DNA of 64,000 nt from Erythrobacter sp. SCSIO 43205 (GCF_019904235.1 NZ_CP063202.1:1612001-1676000), one strand, 5' to 3'; positions 36,360 through 46,579 are shown, numbered from the stretch's first letter. Notes: generated by a model from the sequence alone, not told the origin. Made by a program: numbers and translations.

Positions 36360-36492
36360 AGCCTATCGCTTTTCATCCGCCCGTTTGATTTTCCGTGTCC
36401 CCACCATTGAGGTCGGGACCATCGCGCTAAACTTCCAAATGTGCAAATGGAATGAAAAGCCTATTAACCACAAACCCCCAATTTATTGGTGG

Positions 36493-37923
36493 TCAGGCAT
36501 GGCCTTGCGGCTGCGGCGCGGGCCCGTGGGCCTCTCCCATACGGCGAAGGGCGTCGATTTTTCGCTCCAGCGGCTCCCAATCATCGCGCTCATCAATCGC
36601 TGACCAGATCGCTTCGACCTCATCGATCACCATGCTTTGCTGCGCGTCGCCCTGCCAATAGTCGTGTGAGCTGTCGGTGAGGGTGTATCGGGAAAGCGCC
36701 TCTTGCAATTCTCCGGAACAAGCGGGCTCTTCGCCAAATCCATTGAGCGCGCGGCGCAGGCCGAAGAAAAAGGCGTCTGGCTGGGCTTTGTTCTCGCGCA
36801 TGGCAGCCTCGCACAGTGCCACCAGCCTGCCGTCCTCCTCGCCCCCGCGCTGTTCCACCCCAAGCCGCCAGCACCAACGCCGCGCGACCGCCTCCATATA
36901 AAGCGGACCATAGCGTTCCATTGCCGCCACTAACGGCTCGCTTTCAGCCAGTCCGCGCAAGGCCACTGCGAGTTGCCCGCAATTCCAATGGAGCGCTTCG
37001 GGTTGGCGGCCAAAAGCATAGAGGCCAGAGTGATCGAAATAGGCTGCGGTGAAGCCCGGTTCCCACTGCGGCAGCCAGCGCCACGGGCCGTAGTCGAAGC
37101 TTTCACCGGTTATATTCATATTATCTGTGTTGAGCACGCCATGGACGAAGCCTGCGACCATATAACTTGCAGCAAGATCGGCGAGGCGTTCCACCACATT
37201 GTGCAAGAGGATCACCGCTGGATTGTCGCGGTCGGGAGCGTCCTTCGGTGGAGGCGAGCCGGGAAAATGCTTTAGGCAATAATCGACAAGCGCTTCAGAA
37301 TGCTGCGTTTCCTCCAGCGCATAGAGCCGCTGAAACGAGCCGATGCGGATGTGGGAGTGCGACAGGCGCACCATGACCGCTGAGCGCGTAGGCGAGGGTT
37401 CATCGCCTCGCTCCAGCGCCTCTCCGGTTTCGATGATTGAGAAGGTGCGCGAAGTGTTCACGCCTAAGGCTTCGAGCATTTCGGTCGCAAGAATTTCGCG
37501 CACGCCGCCTTTTAGCGTCAGCCGCCCATCGCCAGCCCGTGAATAGGGCGTTGTCCCTGAACCCTTTGTGCCAAGGTCCATAAGTCGCCCGTCGCGATCG
37601 CGCATCTGAGCGAACAGAAAACCGCGTCCATCGCCAATTTCGGGATTGTACACGCGAAATTGATGGCCGTGATATTTCAGCGCGAGGGGGCGAGGCAGAT
37701 TGCCTTGCAATGGCTCGAACCTGCCAAAGTGTCTGGCCCATTCATCATCACTCAGCGTGTGCAAATCGACGCTCTGCGCCGCCCTGTCGTTGCGGAACCG
37801 CACCCGTGTTTCGGGAAAGTCTGCCGCCTCCACCGGAGAGCCCAGCCAATCGGAAATGGCGGTGATGGCAGGGTCGGGCCTGTATTCAGAAGCGTATTTG
37901 GCAGCTTGCGGTTCGTCACTCAT
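36493..37923 (-). CDS. selO: SelO (YdiU) protein adenylyltransferase
   Basis: A 476-residue pseudokinase-fold enzyme of the SelO/YdiU family, which transfers AMP to Ser, Thr or Tyr of target proteins during redox stress. Seen are GYHGHQF-type GYHGHQFRV (here KYHGHQFRV), RDGRLMDLGTKGSGTTPYSR, GDGRLTLKGGVRE and HGVLNTDNMNITGESFDYGP, the family's nucleotide-binding and metal-binding segments. The C-terminal selenocysteine or cysteine of longer forms is absent in this proline-rich tail. Confidence 0.92.
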   Translation of the reverse strand: MSDEPQAAKYASEYRPDPAITAISDWLGSPVEAADFPETRVRFRNDRAAQSVDLHTLSDDEWARHFGRFEPLQGNLPRPLALKYHGHQFRVYNPEIGDGRGFLFAQMRDRDGRLMDLGTKGSGTTPYSRAGDGRLTLKGGVREILATEMLEALGVNTSRTFSIIETGEALERGDEPSPTRSAVMVRLSHSHIRIGSFQRLYALEETQHSEALVDYCLKHFPGSPPPKDAPDRDNPAVILLHNVVERLADLAASYMVAGFVHGVLNTDNMNITGESFDYGPWRWLPQWEPGFTAAYFDHSGLYAFGRQPEALHWNCGQLAVALRGLAESEPLVAAMERYGPLYMEAVARRWCWRLGVEQRGGEEDGRLVALCEAAMRENKAQPDAFFFGLRRALNGFGEEPACSGELQEALSRYTLTDSSHDYWQGDAQQSMVIDEVEAIWSAIDERDDWEPLERKIDALRRMGEAHGPAPQPQGHA

Positions 37924-37994
37924 GCCGCGATAGTGGGGAGAAACTATCGTGCGTGCAAGGCGCGGCGAACGAACCGGGATAAAGCGGCATATTT

Positions 37995-38870
37995 ATGGGT
38001 AATTCAAACAGTCAGGCCTATCAGGACAAAAGCTGGACAAGCGCCGACGGCCTTTCCCTTTATTACCGCGAGTATGCCGGGCCTGATGGCTATGAGGGTC
38101 CGCCGGTTATTTGTATGCACGGCCTCACCCGCAACTCACGCGATTTTGCCGATCTTGCAGAACATATTGCGCAAACGCGCCGCGTTTTGGTGCTGGAAAT
38201 GCGTGGGCGCGGGATGAGCGATTATGCGCCTGACGCATCGAGCTATAACCCGGTTCAATATGTCGCAGACGTCGAAGTGCTTTTGGCAGAGCGGGCCATT
38301 GACCGCTTTATTTCGATCGGCACCTCAATGGGCGGGCTGATGACGATGATGCTTGCGGCGAACAAACAGGGCAGGCTGGTCGCGGTGGTAATGAACGATA
38401 TTGGTCCGCAAATCGAAGCGGACGGTATTGAGCGGATTACTGGTTATGTCGGTCAAGGGCGCAGCTATCCCACATGGATGCACGCGGCTCGCTCGATCTG
38501 TAACGTGCACGCAGAGGCTTTTCCCGATTACGGACTCGATCAATGGCTTGAGATGGCCAAACGCACCATGGTGGTGAGCCAGAATGGCCGGATCAGCTAT
38601 GACTACGACATGGCGATTGCTGAACCATTCAAGGAACCCGAAGGTGCAGCTCCTGCGGATTTGTGGCCTGCTTTTGACGCTTTATCGGGCGTTCCCATGG
38701 TGCTCGTGCGCGGTGAATTGTCCGATCTTCTGTCGCCTGAAACGGTCAGTGAAATGGGCAAGCGCAACCCGGCAATGACGACTGTTACCGTGCCGCGTGT
38801 TGGCCATGCGCCAACGCTTGATGAACCCGAAGCGCGCGAGGCTATTGACGCGCTGCTGGCAAAAGTGTGA
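37995..38870 (+). CDS. Alpha/beta hydrolase
   Basis: A 291-residue serine hydrolase with oxyanion motif MHGLTRN (41-47), nucleophile S111 in GTSMGG, and catalytic H271 in VGHAPTLDEP. The ICMHGLTRNSRDF start is shared with a widespread alphaproteobacterial group of unknown substrate. No signal peptide is seen. The glycosyltransferase gene starts 13 bases after its stop. Confidence 0.88.
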   Translation: MGNSNSQAYQDKSWTSADGLSLYYREYAGPDGYEGPPVICMHGLTRNSRDFADLAEHIAQTRRVLVLEMRGRGMSDYAPDASSYNPVQYVADVEVLLAERAIDRFISIGTSMGGLMTMMLAANKQGRLVAVVMNDIGPQIEADGIERITGYVGQGRSYPTWMHAARSICNVHAEAFPDYGLDQWLEMAKRTMVVSQNGRISYDYDMAIAEPFKEPEGAAPADLWPAFDALSGVPMVLVRGELSDLLSPETVSEMGKRNPAMTTVTVPRVGHAPTLDEPEAREAIDALLAKV

Positions 38871-38883
38871 CGCGCCTGTTCCC

Positions 38884-40020
38884 ATGAGCAAGTCTAAGCC
38901 CGCACCCAAAGTGCTGCACCTGCATTCCACCTTTGCCGCCGGAGGCAAGGAACTGCGCGCGGTGCATTTGATGAACGCTTTTGGCAAAGAGCTTGAGCAT
39001 ACGATTGTCTCGGGCCAGCCAGAGCATATGGAAGCGATGGAGCACATCGCCCCGCGCGTGCCCGTGCGTATCGCTCAGGACTTCCCCTCGCTCACCGGAT
39101 GGCCAACGCCCGGTCGCCTTCTGAAAATAGCACAAGGAATGCAGGGTTATGACCTTGTCCTCACCTATAACTGGGGCGCGATGGATGCGGTGTTGGCGCA
39201 CACGATCTTCGCCAAACTCTTAGGGCTGCCGCCGCTGATCCACCACGAGGATGGCTTTAACGAGGACGAAGCTGACGGTCTTAAGAAAAGCCGCAATTGG
39301 ATGCGCCAGTTTGCTTTGACAGGCGCGCACGCATTGGTTGTCCCCAGCCAGGTGCTTGAGAAAATTGCGCTTGAAGCATGGGCTCAGCCGCGATCGCTCA
39401 TCCGGCGCATTCCCAATGGGATTGACACCAAAGCCTTTGGAAAAGCGCCAAAACCCGGCTCGCTTCGCGTAATCAAACGCGATGGCGAGCGCTGGATTGG
39501 CACATTGGCGGGACTTCGCGCGGTAAAACAATTGCCCGTATTGGTCGAAGCGTTCGCATCGCTTGATGACAACTGGCATCTCGTCATTCTTGGCGAAGGG
39601 CCAGAACGTGACGCGATTGAAGCGAAAGCCGCTGAATTAGAAGTCAATCACCGCGTCCATTTGCCCGGTGCTGTCAAAGAGCCGGCTAACATTATCGGCC
39701 TGTTTGATATTTTTGCGCTCTCATCCAAAAGCGAACAATTCCCTTTAAGCGTCGTCGAGGCAATGGCAGCTGGCCTTCCCGTGGCCACCCCCGAAGTGGG
39801 CGACGTTCGCGCAATTCTGGCTGAAGAAAACCACGCCTTTATCGCTGTTCCCGGTGACACGCAGGCGCTTTCCCAAGTGATCGCAGACCTCGCTTCGAAT
39901 GATGTTCTGCGGGCGCAAGTGGGCAAGGCCAATCGCGAAAAAGCACGCGCTCACTTCGATCAGAGCGCAATGATCGAGGCATACCGCACGCTTTATTGGG
40001 GGGCTTTGGAGCGCAGTTAA
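38884..40020 (+). CDS. Glycosyltransferase family 4
   Basis: A 378-residue GT-B glycosyltransferase. The N-terminal HSTFAAGGKELRAVHLMN glycine loop and C-terminal SKSEQFPLSVVEAMAAGLPVA (the donor-binding E-x7-E motif) place it in GT4, which builds exopolysaccharide or lipopolysaccharide. Acceptor and donor are unknown. The ATG giving MSKSKPAPK was chosen; upstream in-frame codons overlap the hydrolase gene and are not credible. Confidence 0.87.
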   Translation: MSKSKPAPKVLHLHSTFAAGGKELRAVHLMNAFGKELEHTIVSGQPEHMEAMEHIAPRVPVRIAQDFPSLTGWPTPGRLLKIAQGMQGYDLVLTYNWGAMDAVLAHTIFAKLLGLPPLIHHEDGFNEDEADGLKKSRNWMRQFALTGAHALVVPSQVLEKIALEAWAQPRSLIRRIPNGIDTKAFGKAPKPGSLRVIKRDGERWIGTLAGLRAVKQLPVLVEAFASLDDNWHLVILGEGPERDAIEAKAAELEVNHRVHLPGAVKEPANIIGLFDIFALSSKSEQFPLSVVEAMAAGLPVATPEVGDVRAILAEENHAFIAVPGDTQALSQVIADLASNDVLRAQVGKANREKARAHFDQSAMIEAYRTLYWGALERS

Positions 40021-40190
40021 ACCGACCTTAGGGCACCGCATCCGCTTCATTCAGGGTTCAACTGTGCGCTGCCATTTGCAACAACGGCTGGCACTTGTGC
40101 TCCGATTGGCGGCTTTGTGCCATTGCGCGCGGGGCTCGCGCTCCTTAAAGAGCCGCCTTGAGGTAATTGACTAAAAGGATAAATCGCCCC

Positions 40191-40985
40191 GTGGCGCGTA
40201 CTCCGACAACGAATAACACTCCCGACGCACAACCCGGTGCACCAGCGGGCACGCCATCGCGCGAGGATGAAATCCTCATGCGCGAAATTGATGATGCCGT
40301 GCGTCAGCAGGACACTGTTCAATTTTTCCAGAAATATGGTGTAGCGCTCGGCTCGGCTGTGGCGCTCATCATCGTTGGGATGCTCGGCTATTGGTGGTGG
40401 GATTCCACAAGTGAAGCGGCGCTGGAAGAGCAATCCGAGGCTATCGTAAGTGCGCTTGATTCGGTCGAAGCGAATGACTTTGCTGGCGCTGAAGAGAAAG
40501 TGGACGGCCTTGTCGATGATGGTTCAGTAGGCGCGCGTTCGATGGCGAGGTTCCTCAAAGCTGCCGCCGCAATCGAACAAGGCGAAACCGACCGCGCGGT
40601 TGAACTTTACGCCAGCATCGTCGCCGATGAAGAGGCACCGCAATCCTTGCGCGATTTGGCTCTGATCCGCGAAATTTCGACCAATTTCGATGATCGCAAA
40701 CCTGCGGATATTATCGCAAAGCTCGAAGGTCTGGCTGTGCCGGGGAACCCCTATTTCGGGAGCGCGGGCGAACTGGTCGCGGTTGCTCACCTTGAAGCTG
40801 GCAATCGCGAGGAGGCAGGGGCGCTTTTCTCTGCAATTTCGCAAGATGAAACCGTGCCAGACACGCTGCGCAACCGCACCCGCCAGATGGCAGGATTGCT
40901 CGGCGTTGATGCGATTGTCGATGTGAATGAGCTGATCAAGGATCAAACCTCTGCCGCGCCGCCTGCGGGGGCACGCGGCCAGTAA
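40191..40985 (+). CDS. YfgM-like tetratricopeptide inner-membrane protein
   Basis: A 264-residue protein with a proline-rich N-terminus, one membrane span (about 54-73) and a periplasmic helical repeat region (TPR-like). It resembles the YfgM/UPF0070 family, which acts near SecYEG and BamB in outer-membrane protein biogenesis, and here bamB follows after 46 bases, supporting the link. I prefer the GTG at 40191 (AAGGAT upstream); a TTG at 40167 would add eight residues. Confidence 0.8.
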   Translation: MARTPTTNNTPDAQPGAPAGTPSREDEILMREIDDAVRQQDTVQFFQKYGVALGSAVALIIVGMLGYWWWDSTSEAALEEQSEAIVSALDSVEANDFAGAEEKVDGLVDDGSVGARSMARFLKAAAAIEQGETDRAVELYASIVADEEAPQSLRDLALIREISTNFDDRKPADIIAKLEGLAVPGNPYFGSAGELVAVAHLEAGNREEAGALFSAISQDETVPDTLRNRTRQMAGLLGVDAIVDVNELIKDQTSAAPPAGARGQ

Positions 40986-41031
40986 AGCGCCATCGGATTA
41001 CCAGAATTTTGGACTTGGGACGGGAAATATA

Positions 41032-42375
41032 ATGCGCAAATCGAAACTCAGTTTGAAAGGCGCGATTGCTGCGGGCGCGCTGGCGATGCTTTCTACTGGC
41101 CTGCTCACCGGTTGCGGTGGCGACAAGAAAACGACACCAACAGTGGGTGCACGCACACCGATCCTTTCGCGCATTGAAAGCGGCGCGAGCGTTGATCCGG
41201 CACTGGCTGGTGTGTCGGTCGTGCTTCCCCCGGCACAGGTCAATGCGGAATGGGCCCAGGTGGGCGGTTCTGCGAGTAAGTCCTATGGCCACCTCGCGCT
41301 GGCCGACAACCCGTCGAAAATCTGGACGAGGGACATTGCGGGCGCCAGCAATTCCGAGCGGCTTGCAGCCTCTCCGGTGATTGGCTCTGGTAAGCTTTTC
41401 GCAGTCGATACCAGCGGCGTTATCTATGCCTTCGACAAGGACACTGGCGCGCAAATCTGGCGGGTCGAAGACAGCGACATGGCCGATGACCTCCGCCCAT
41501 CAGCCTTTGGTGGAGGGGTCAGCTATGAGAACGGCATCGTTTATGCGACCAATGGCGCGGGCGATGTAAAGGCTTTGCGTGCTGAAACCGGTGAGCAAAT
41601 CTGGAAAGTGCAGCCTGCCGGTCCCCTTCGCGGATCGCCAACAATCGCCTTTGGTCAAGTGTATGTGATGACGCAGGATAATCAGGTCATCGCCTTAAAC
41701 GCTGCTGATGGTGCGCTGCTTTGGAACGAATCGGGTTCTGCCACGCAAAGCGGCGTTTTTGGGGTTGCTGCGCCAGCCGCAGGGCAGGGCACAGTGATCG
41801 CAGGTTATTCTTCTGGCGAGCTTTCCGCTTACCGTTATGAGAACGGTCGCACGCTTTGGGCGGATGCTTTGGCGCGCACCAATATTTCGACCAAGGTGAG
41901 CTCGGTTACTGATATTGACGCTGATCCCATCATCGATTCTGGCCGTGTCTATGCGCTTGGCCAAGGGGGCCGGATGGCCGCTTATGAACTCGTCACGGGA
42001 CAGCGGATCTGGGAACTGAACCTTGCGGGCATTTCCACCCCTGCGATTGCGGGGGAGTGGATTTTTACCCTCACCGATGATGCGCGCCTTCTCGCAATTG
42101 CGCGTTCGACGGGCCGCGTTCGCTGGATCACGCAGCTGCAGACTTACCGCAACGAGAAGAAGAAAAAAGACCCGATCTTCTGGACGGGCCCAGTGCTCGC
42201 AGGTGGTCATTTGTGGGTGGCAAGTTCGCGCGGCGAAGTGTGGCGGGTAAGCACGGGTGAGGGCTCTTCACAGATGTTCGCAGATGTTGATAGCCCGGTC
42301 AGCCTTGCTCCGGTGGTGGCGGATAATACGCTCTATCTTCTGGACGATTCGGGCACGATCCACGCCTGGCGCTAA
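41032..42375 (+). CDS. bamB: Outer-membrane assembly lipoprotein BamB-like
   Basis: A 447-residue lipoprotein (signal peptide; lipobox LLTGC with C28 lipidated) followed by an eight-bladed beta-propeller of PQQ-like repeats (FAVDTSGVIYAFDKDTG, VIALNAADGALLW, LLAIARSTGRVRW). BamB is part of the BAM complex that folds beta-barrel proteins into the outer membrane. The usual neighbour der (GTPase EngA) does not follow here; a methyltransferase gene does. Confidence 0.9.
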   Translation: MRKSKLSLKGAIAAGALAMLSTGLLTGCGGDKKTTPTVGARTPILSRIESGASVDPALAGVSVVLPPAQVNAEWAQVGGSASKSYGHLALADNPSKIWTRDIAGASNSERLAASPVIGSGKLFAVDTSGVIYAFDKDTGAQIWRVEDSDMADDLRPSAFGGGVSYENGIVYATNGAGDVKALRAETGEQIWKVQPAGPLRGSPTIAFGQVYVMTQDNQVIALNAADGALLWNESGSATQSGVFGVAAPAAGQGTVIAGYSSGELSAYRYENGRTLWADALARTNISTKVSSVTDIDADPIIDSGRVYALGQGGRMAAYELVTGQRIWELNLAGISTPAIAGEWIFTLTDDARLLAIARSTGRVRWITQLQTYRNEKKKKDPIFWTGPVLAGGHLWVASSRGEVWRVSTGEGSSQMFADVDSPVSLAPVVADNTLYLLDDSGTIHAWR

Positions 42376-42455
42376 GCTTGCCGTGCATCCAATCGCGCCT
42401 CCAAGCGCTTAAGTGAGCATGAAATTAACCCTTTTGCGCTATCCGCCGAAGGGTA

Positions 42456-43922
42456 ATGAGCACAAACACTCACTCTAGCGCTGCAAATGCGCCTGTCGCC
42501 TCTGCCAAACCGACATTGCCAAAGAGCGATGTCTCCTCTGGCGTCGGCTTTGCAGGACTGCTTGGCCTGCTTGGCTGGATCCTGTTCTGCCGCAATTTCC
42601 CGCTCATCGCTGGCGGCTTCGGGTTAGAGGGCGATGTCGGTGTCCTGTCCGGCCCTTATGCAGCGCTCATGGCGATGGTCTTTACCGCAGGGCCGATGGC
42701 GATCTGGTCGCTTTTGGTGGACCGGGTGCACCTGCGCGCATCAACCGGGCTCGACTGGAACCTGCAACGCCCCCTCGATGAGACTATAGGTATATCGTCG
42801 GTCAAGATTATCGGCCTGTGGACGACATGGGCGGTGATTGGCGGGCTCTATTGCCTGTGCCGTTGGTATTGGGATGGCTCTTACCTGTTCGCAATGGAGG
42901 TTATGGGGCTGGCAATCGTGCCAATGATTGTTCTGTCCGTGCCTTATGTGATGTGGCTGGACCGGCACATGGTCGATTTGAAAGACGCAACTTGGCATTT
43001 TGGCGCTCTTATCGCGACCCATCCAAGCGACCCGTCGCGCGCAGAAATTGATATGGAAGCGGTCAAGAAACACTGGCGCGCCTGGATTATCAAGGCCTTT
43101 TTCAGCGCCTTCATGATTTCGATCCTGCCCGGCGGTTTTGCTGTCATCGTGGAGGCAGACCCCGGTGCCGTGCTCGCCAATCCGTTCGAGATCGGGATGT
43201 TCCTCATCACTTTCCTGTTCGTCGTGGACGTACAGATCGGCACAGTTGGCTATCTGTTCACCCTGCGCCCGCTTGATGCGCATATCCGTTCGGGCAATCC
43301 GTTCATCGGTGGCTGGCTTGCAGCGCTTTTGTGTTATCCGCCATTTGTTTGGGGCCTGATCGGCAACAATGGCCAGATTTTGAGCTATGAGGGCAACACC
43401 GCTGGTTGGGGTTATTGGTTTGAGGGGCAAACCGAACTCTTGTGGGTTTGGGCCGCGTGGCTGGTGTTTCTCACTGCGATTTATGCCTGGGCGACGGTGG
43501 TGTTCGGCATCCGCTTTTCTAACCTTACCTATCGCGGTGTGCTCACCAATGGGCCGTATCGCTTCACGAGGCACCCGGCATACCTCTCCAAAAACCTGTT
43601 CTGGTGGTGCTCGGTCATGCCATTCCTTGTGACCAGCGGTTCTTACGTCGATGTCGTCCGCAACACGTTCTTCCTACTCGTGGTGAACGGCATTTACTAT
43701 TGGCGCGCGCGCACCGAAGAGGCGCATCTTCTCGCCGAAGACCCGAAGTATCGCCAATATTATGACTGGATGGAAGAAAACGGTGTGATCACGTCGCGCC
43801 TTGCCAAGCTCAAGAGATTGGCATGGGGTGCAGTTGTGGGAGATCCTCGCAAGTCAGGTGCCGATCCAGCGCAGCCCCTTGGTCAATCCACTGCGCATCG
43901 CGGCGAGGAACCCGCTGAATAA
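42456..43922 (+). CDS. ICMT/PEMT-like membrane methyltransferase
   Basis: A 488-residue polytopic protein. The C-terminal part has GVLTNGPYRFTRHPAYLSKNLFW and EEAHLLAEDPKYRQYYDWM, the SAM-binding motif of isoprenylcysteine carboxyl methyltransferase and phospholipid methyltransferases. The first half has several extra membrane spans not found in small ICMT proteins. The substrate is unknown; a lipid or quinone-like molecule in the membrane is plausible. Confidence 0.85.
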   Translation: MSTNTHSSAANAPVASAKPTLPKSDVSSGVGFAGLLGLLGWILFCRNFPLIAGGFGLEGDVGVLSGPYAALMAMVFTAGPMAIWSLLVDRVHLRASTGLDWNLQRPLDETIGISSVKIIGLWTTWAVIGGLYCLCRWYWDGSYLFAMEVMGLAIVPMIVLSVPYVMWLDRHMVDLKDATWHFGALIATHPSDPSRAEIDMEAVKKHWRAWIIKAFFSAFMISILPGGFAVIVEADPGAVLANPFEIGMFLITFLFVVDVQIGTVGYLFTLRPLDAHIRSGNPFIGGWLAALLCYPPFVWGLIGNNGQILSYEGNTAGWGYWFEGQTELLWVWAAWLVFLTAIYAWATVVFGIRFSNLTYRGVLTNGPYRFTRHPAYLSKNLFWWCSVMPFLVTSGSYVDVVRNTFFLLVVNGIYYWRARTEEAHLLAEDPKYRQYYDWMEENGVITSRLAKLKRLAWGAVVGDPRKSGADPAQPLGQSTAHRGEEPAE

Positions 43923-43940
43923 GGCGGCGCGCCATTCGCG

Positions 43941-44243
43941 TTAAAAATGAAAGCCTTCATCGGCAGCCTGATAACCAGTCAGCTCGCGCTCACTGATTGC
44001 AAGCGCTGAACACTGGGCGCGCCATTCGGCGATATGGACGGTGCGCAAATGCGCCTCAAGCGCGGCCTTGTCGCGCCATTTTTCAAGCACGCGCACCAGC
44101 CCGTCGTCGAGCACATCAAGCGCGTATGTGTATTCGATGCAGCCCTCTTCTGCGCGGCTTGCCGTGACCATTGCTTCCATCGCTGGACGCAGGACACCCA
44201 CAATGCTGGGAGGAAAGCGAAAGCTACCGATTACAACAATCAT
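43941..44243 (-). CDS. Antibiotic biosynthesis monooxygenase (ABM) domain protein
   Basis: A 100-residue single ABM-domain protein (MIVVIGSFRFPP, then EEGCIEYTYALDVLDDGLVRVLEKWRDKAALEAHLRT). Members oxidise quinols or polyketides without metal or flavin, or bind haem. The ATG at 44243 is set by an AAGGAG ribosome-binding site 8 bases upstream; a GTG two codons earlier is less likely. It follows gshA at some distance on the same strand. Confidence 0.86.
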   Translation of the reverse strand: MIVVIGSFRFPPSIVGVLRPAMEAMVTASRAEEGCIEYTYALDVLDDGLVRVLEKWRDKAALEAHLRTVHIAEWRAQCSALAISERELTGYQAADEGFHF

Positions 44244-44328
44244 ATGCACGGCTCCTTCTGGCTAACCACAAGGTGAGCCATCGTGGGTTTTGCCAATCGA
44301 AGACAGCTATACCGCGAATTTGAAAAGT

Positions 44329-45714
44329 TTAGAAGGACTGCTTGTACACGTGACTTACATCGCCATTCCATTCATTGTGGTAGGCATCGAGTAATCGCTG
44401 TGCAGGGACTTTGCCTGAAGCGACAATTTCATCGAGTTCTTCAAGAAAGCCTGTTTCATTGTCGCCAGCGACATTGAGCCGGGCACGCGCGGACAGGCCG
44501 CCCCGCGCGATCTCAAGGACTTCGCGGCCCAGATCCTGCATCGTCCCGCCACCGGGAAGCTGCGATTGCAAACCAAGCTTTGGCGCATCATTGCGCAGTT
44601 TCTCGCGCTCTTCCATGGTCCAGCCTTTGACCCGGTCCCACGCCGCATCAAGTGCGCCTTGGTCATAGAGCAGGCCCACCCAGAAAGCGGGAAGCGCGCA
44701 AATCCGGCCCCAAGGCCCGCCATCTGCACCGCGCATTTCGAGGAAGCTTTTAAGCCTTACTTCGGGGAAGGCTGTTGAGAGGTGGTCCCACCAATCGCTG
44801 GCCGTAGGACGCTCGCCGGGAAGGACAGAGAGCTTGCCATCCATAAAGTCGCGGAAGGAAAGACCTGCTGCATCAATATATTGCCCATCGCGGAAGACGA
44901 AATACATCGGCACGTCGAGCATATACTCTGCCCAGCGTTCGTATCCAAAGCCGTCTTCGAAAACGAAAGGGAGCATCCCGGTGCGATGGGGATCGGTGTC
45001 TGACCAGATGTGGCTGCGATAGGAGAGATAGCCGTTTGGCTCTCCTTCAGTGAAAGGCGAATTGGCGAACAGCGCGGTCGCAAGCGGCTGCAGAGCCAGC
45101 CCCACGCGAAATTTCTTCACCATGTCCGCTTCGGATGAATAGTCGAGATTGACCTGAATCGTGCAGGTGCGCAGCATCATGTCGAGGCCCAAATTGCCGA
45201 CTTTGGGCATATGGTTCATCATGATTTTGTACCGCCCCTTGGGCATCACGGGCAGCTCTTCGCGTGTCTTGTCGGGCCACATTCCAAGGCCCAAGTAACC
45301 CACGCCGCACGCTTCACCGATCTCCTTCACCTGCGCCAGGTGTCGGCCGGTTTCGTTGCAGGTTTCGTGCAGTGTTTCCAAGGGTGCGCCAGACAGTTCA
45401 AGCTGGCCCGCAGGCTCAAGGCTCACCGTGCCATCGGCGCCTTTCATGGCGATGACATTCGCCTTGCCGTCCGGTCCCACCTCTTCGATTGGCTCCCAGC
45501 CGAACTTCCTGAGGCTCATCAAAATGTCACGAATGCCCGCTTCTTCGCTATAGGACGGCGCGTGCTTGTCGCTGACGTGGTAGACGAACTTTTCGTGTTC
45601 GGTGCCAATGCGCCAATCCGCTTTCGGCTTTTCACCCCTACGCATGGGCGCGGTCAGGTCATCGAGGCTTTCGATGATCGGTTCATCAGCGGCAGAGGCT
45701 TCGCGGGTGCTCAT
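44329..45714 (-). CDS. gshA: Glutamate-cysteine ligase (plant/alphaproteobacterial type)
   Basis: A 461-residue enzyme that makes gamma-glutamylcysteine, the first step of glutathione synthesis. The family features are GTEHEKFVYHVSD, LEPAGQLELSGAPLETLHET, MWPDKTREELPVMPKGRYKIM and RTCTIQVNLDYSSEADM. It belongs to the GCS2/plant-like group rather than the E. coli GshA. The N-terminus and cysteine content fit the group with a redox-switch disulfide. rsmE lies directly upstream (about 80 bases). Confidence 0.94.
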   Translation of the reverse strand: MSTREASAADEPIIESLDDLTAPMRRGEKPKADWRIGTEHEKFVYHVSDKHAPSYSEEAGIRDILMSLRKFGWEPIEEVGPDGKANVIAMKGADGTVSLEPAGQLELSGAPLETLHETCNETGRHLAQVKEIGEACGVGYLGLGMWPDKTREELPVMPKGRYKIMMNHMPKVGNLGLDMMLRTCTIQVNLDYSSEADMVKKFRVGLALQPLATALFANSPFTEGEPNGYLSYRSHIWSDTDPHRTGMLPFVFEDGFGYERWAEYMLDVPMYFVFRDGQYIDAAGLSFRDFMDGKLSVLPGERPTASDWWDHLSTAFPEVRLKSFLEMRGADGGPWGRICALPAFWVGLLYDQGALDAAWDRVKGWTMEEREKLRNDAPKLGLQSQLPGGGTMQDLGREVLEIARGGLSARARLNVAGDNETGFLEELDEIVASGKVPAQRLLDAYHNEWNGDVSHVYKQSF

Positions 45715-45796
45715 TCAGAGGTTCCTTCAATGGAAGTGCCGCTTTAGGAAACGGTTGGAGGCGGGGGAAGTGCAAACTGGCTTTATGCCGGGCAAA

Positions 45797-46579
45797 TCAT
45801 TCTGTTCCCGAATTTTTGTAACCTGCCCAATCGCCAGCGACCGACATCCATATCGAGAGCGCGGCGATGGCTGCTGTCTCTGCACGAAGGATACGAGGGC
45901 CGAGCGAGATTGGCTGGGCGAGGGGGTGGGCTCGAATGGCAGCGCGCTCTGCATCGTCAAAGCCGCCCTCAGGGCCGATTATTAGGGCGGCTTTGTTATT
46001 ATCGCGGAACACCTTTGCAGCGCTCTCACCGCCTTGTTCATCGGCGAACAAGAGCGTGCGGTCATCGGGCCATTGTTTGAGCATTGCCTCAAGCTTCAAT
46101 GGTTCGCCCATTTCAGGAAGCGCGGTTCGCGCGCACTGTTCGGCGGCCTCAGTGGTGATGGTCCGCGCGCGCGCCTGGTTCAGTTTGTCGGCAACGCAGC
46201 GACGGGTGATGATCGGCTGAATGCGCGCAACGCCAAGTTCGGTCGCTTTTTCGAGTACGATGTCGAAACGGTCTTTCTTAAGAAGGGCAGGGCACAGCCA
46301 TAAATCAGGAACGCTTTCGCGCGGGCGCAGCCTTTCAGCGATACGCAATGTGACAGAGCGCTTCGCTGCATCCACGACCGATGAAGCCCATTCGCCGGTC
46401 TGATCGTCGCACACAATGATTGTATCGCCAGTCTTTACCCGCATAACCTTGCCAAGATAGTGGGCTTGCGGGCCATCGAGCGTGATTGTGAAGCCTTCTT
46501 CGAGCCGATGTTCCACGAACAGGCGCGGCGCGCTCTTAGGCGGCCAGGCCGGAGTGCGAGGGGAAGGCTCAACGCTCAT
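45797..46579 (-). CDS. rsmE: 16S rRNA (uracil-1498-N3)-methyltransferase
   Basis: A 260-residue SPOUT-class methyltransferase that methylates U1498 of 16S rRNA. The C-terminal knot is visible in AALIIGPEGGFDDAERAAI and SLGPRILRAETAAIAALSIWM. The N-terminal PUA-like part includes AHYLGKVMRVKTGDTIIVCD. It is in the rsmE-gshA pair common in alphaproteobacteria. Confidence 0.94.
   Translation of the reverse strand: MSVEPSPRTPAWPPKSAPRLFVEHRLEEGFTITLDGPQAHYLGKVMRVKTGDTIIVCDDQTGEWASSVVDAAKRSVTLRIAERLRPRESVPDLWLCPALLKKDRFDIVLEKATELGVARIQPIITRRCVADKLNQARARTITTEAAEQCARTALPEMGEPLKLEAMLKQWPDDRTLLFADEQGGESAAKVFRDNNKAALIIGPEGGFDDAERAAIRAHPLAQPISLGPRILRAETAAIAALSIWMSVAGDWAGYKNSGTE

Noticed and set aside
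44260..44281. Hairpin TGGCT...AGCCA between the ABM and gshA genes as a terminator
   Set aside because: The stem has a mismatch and no T-run follows on the minus strand, the transcribed one.
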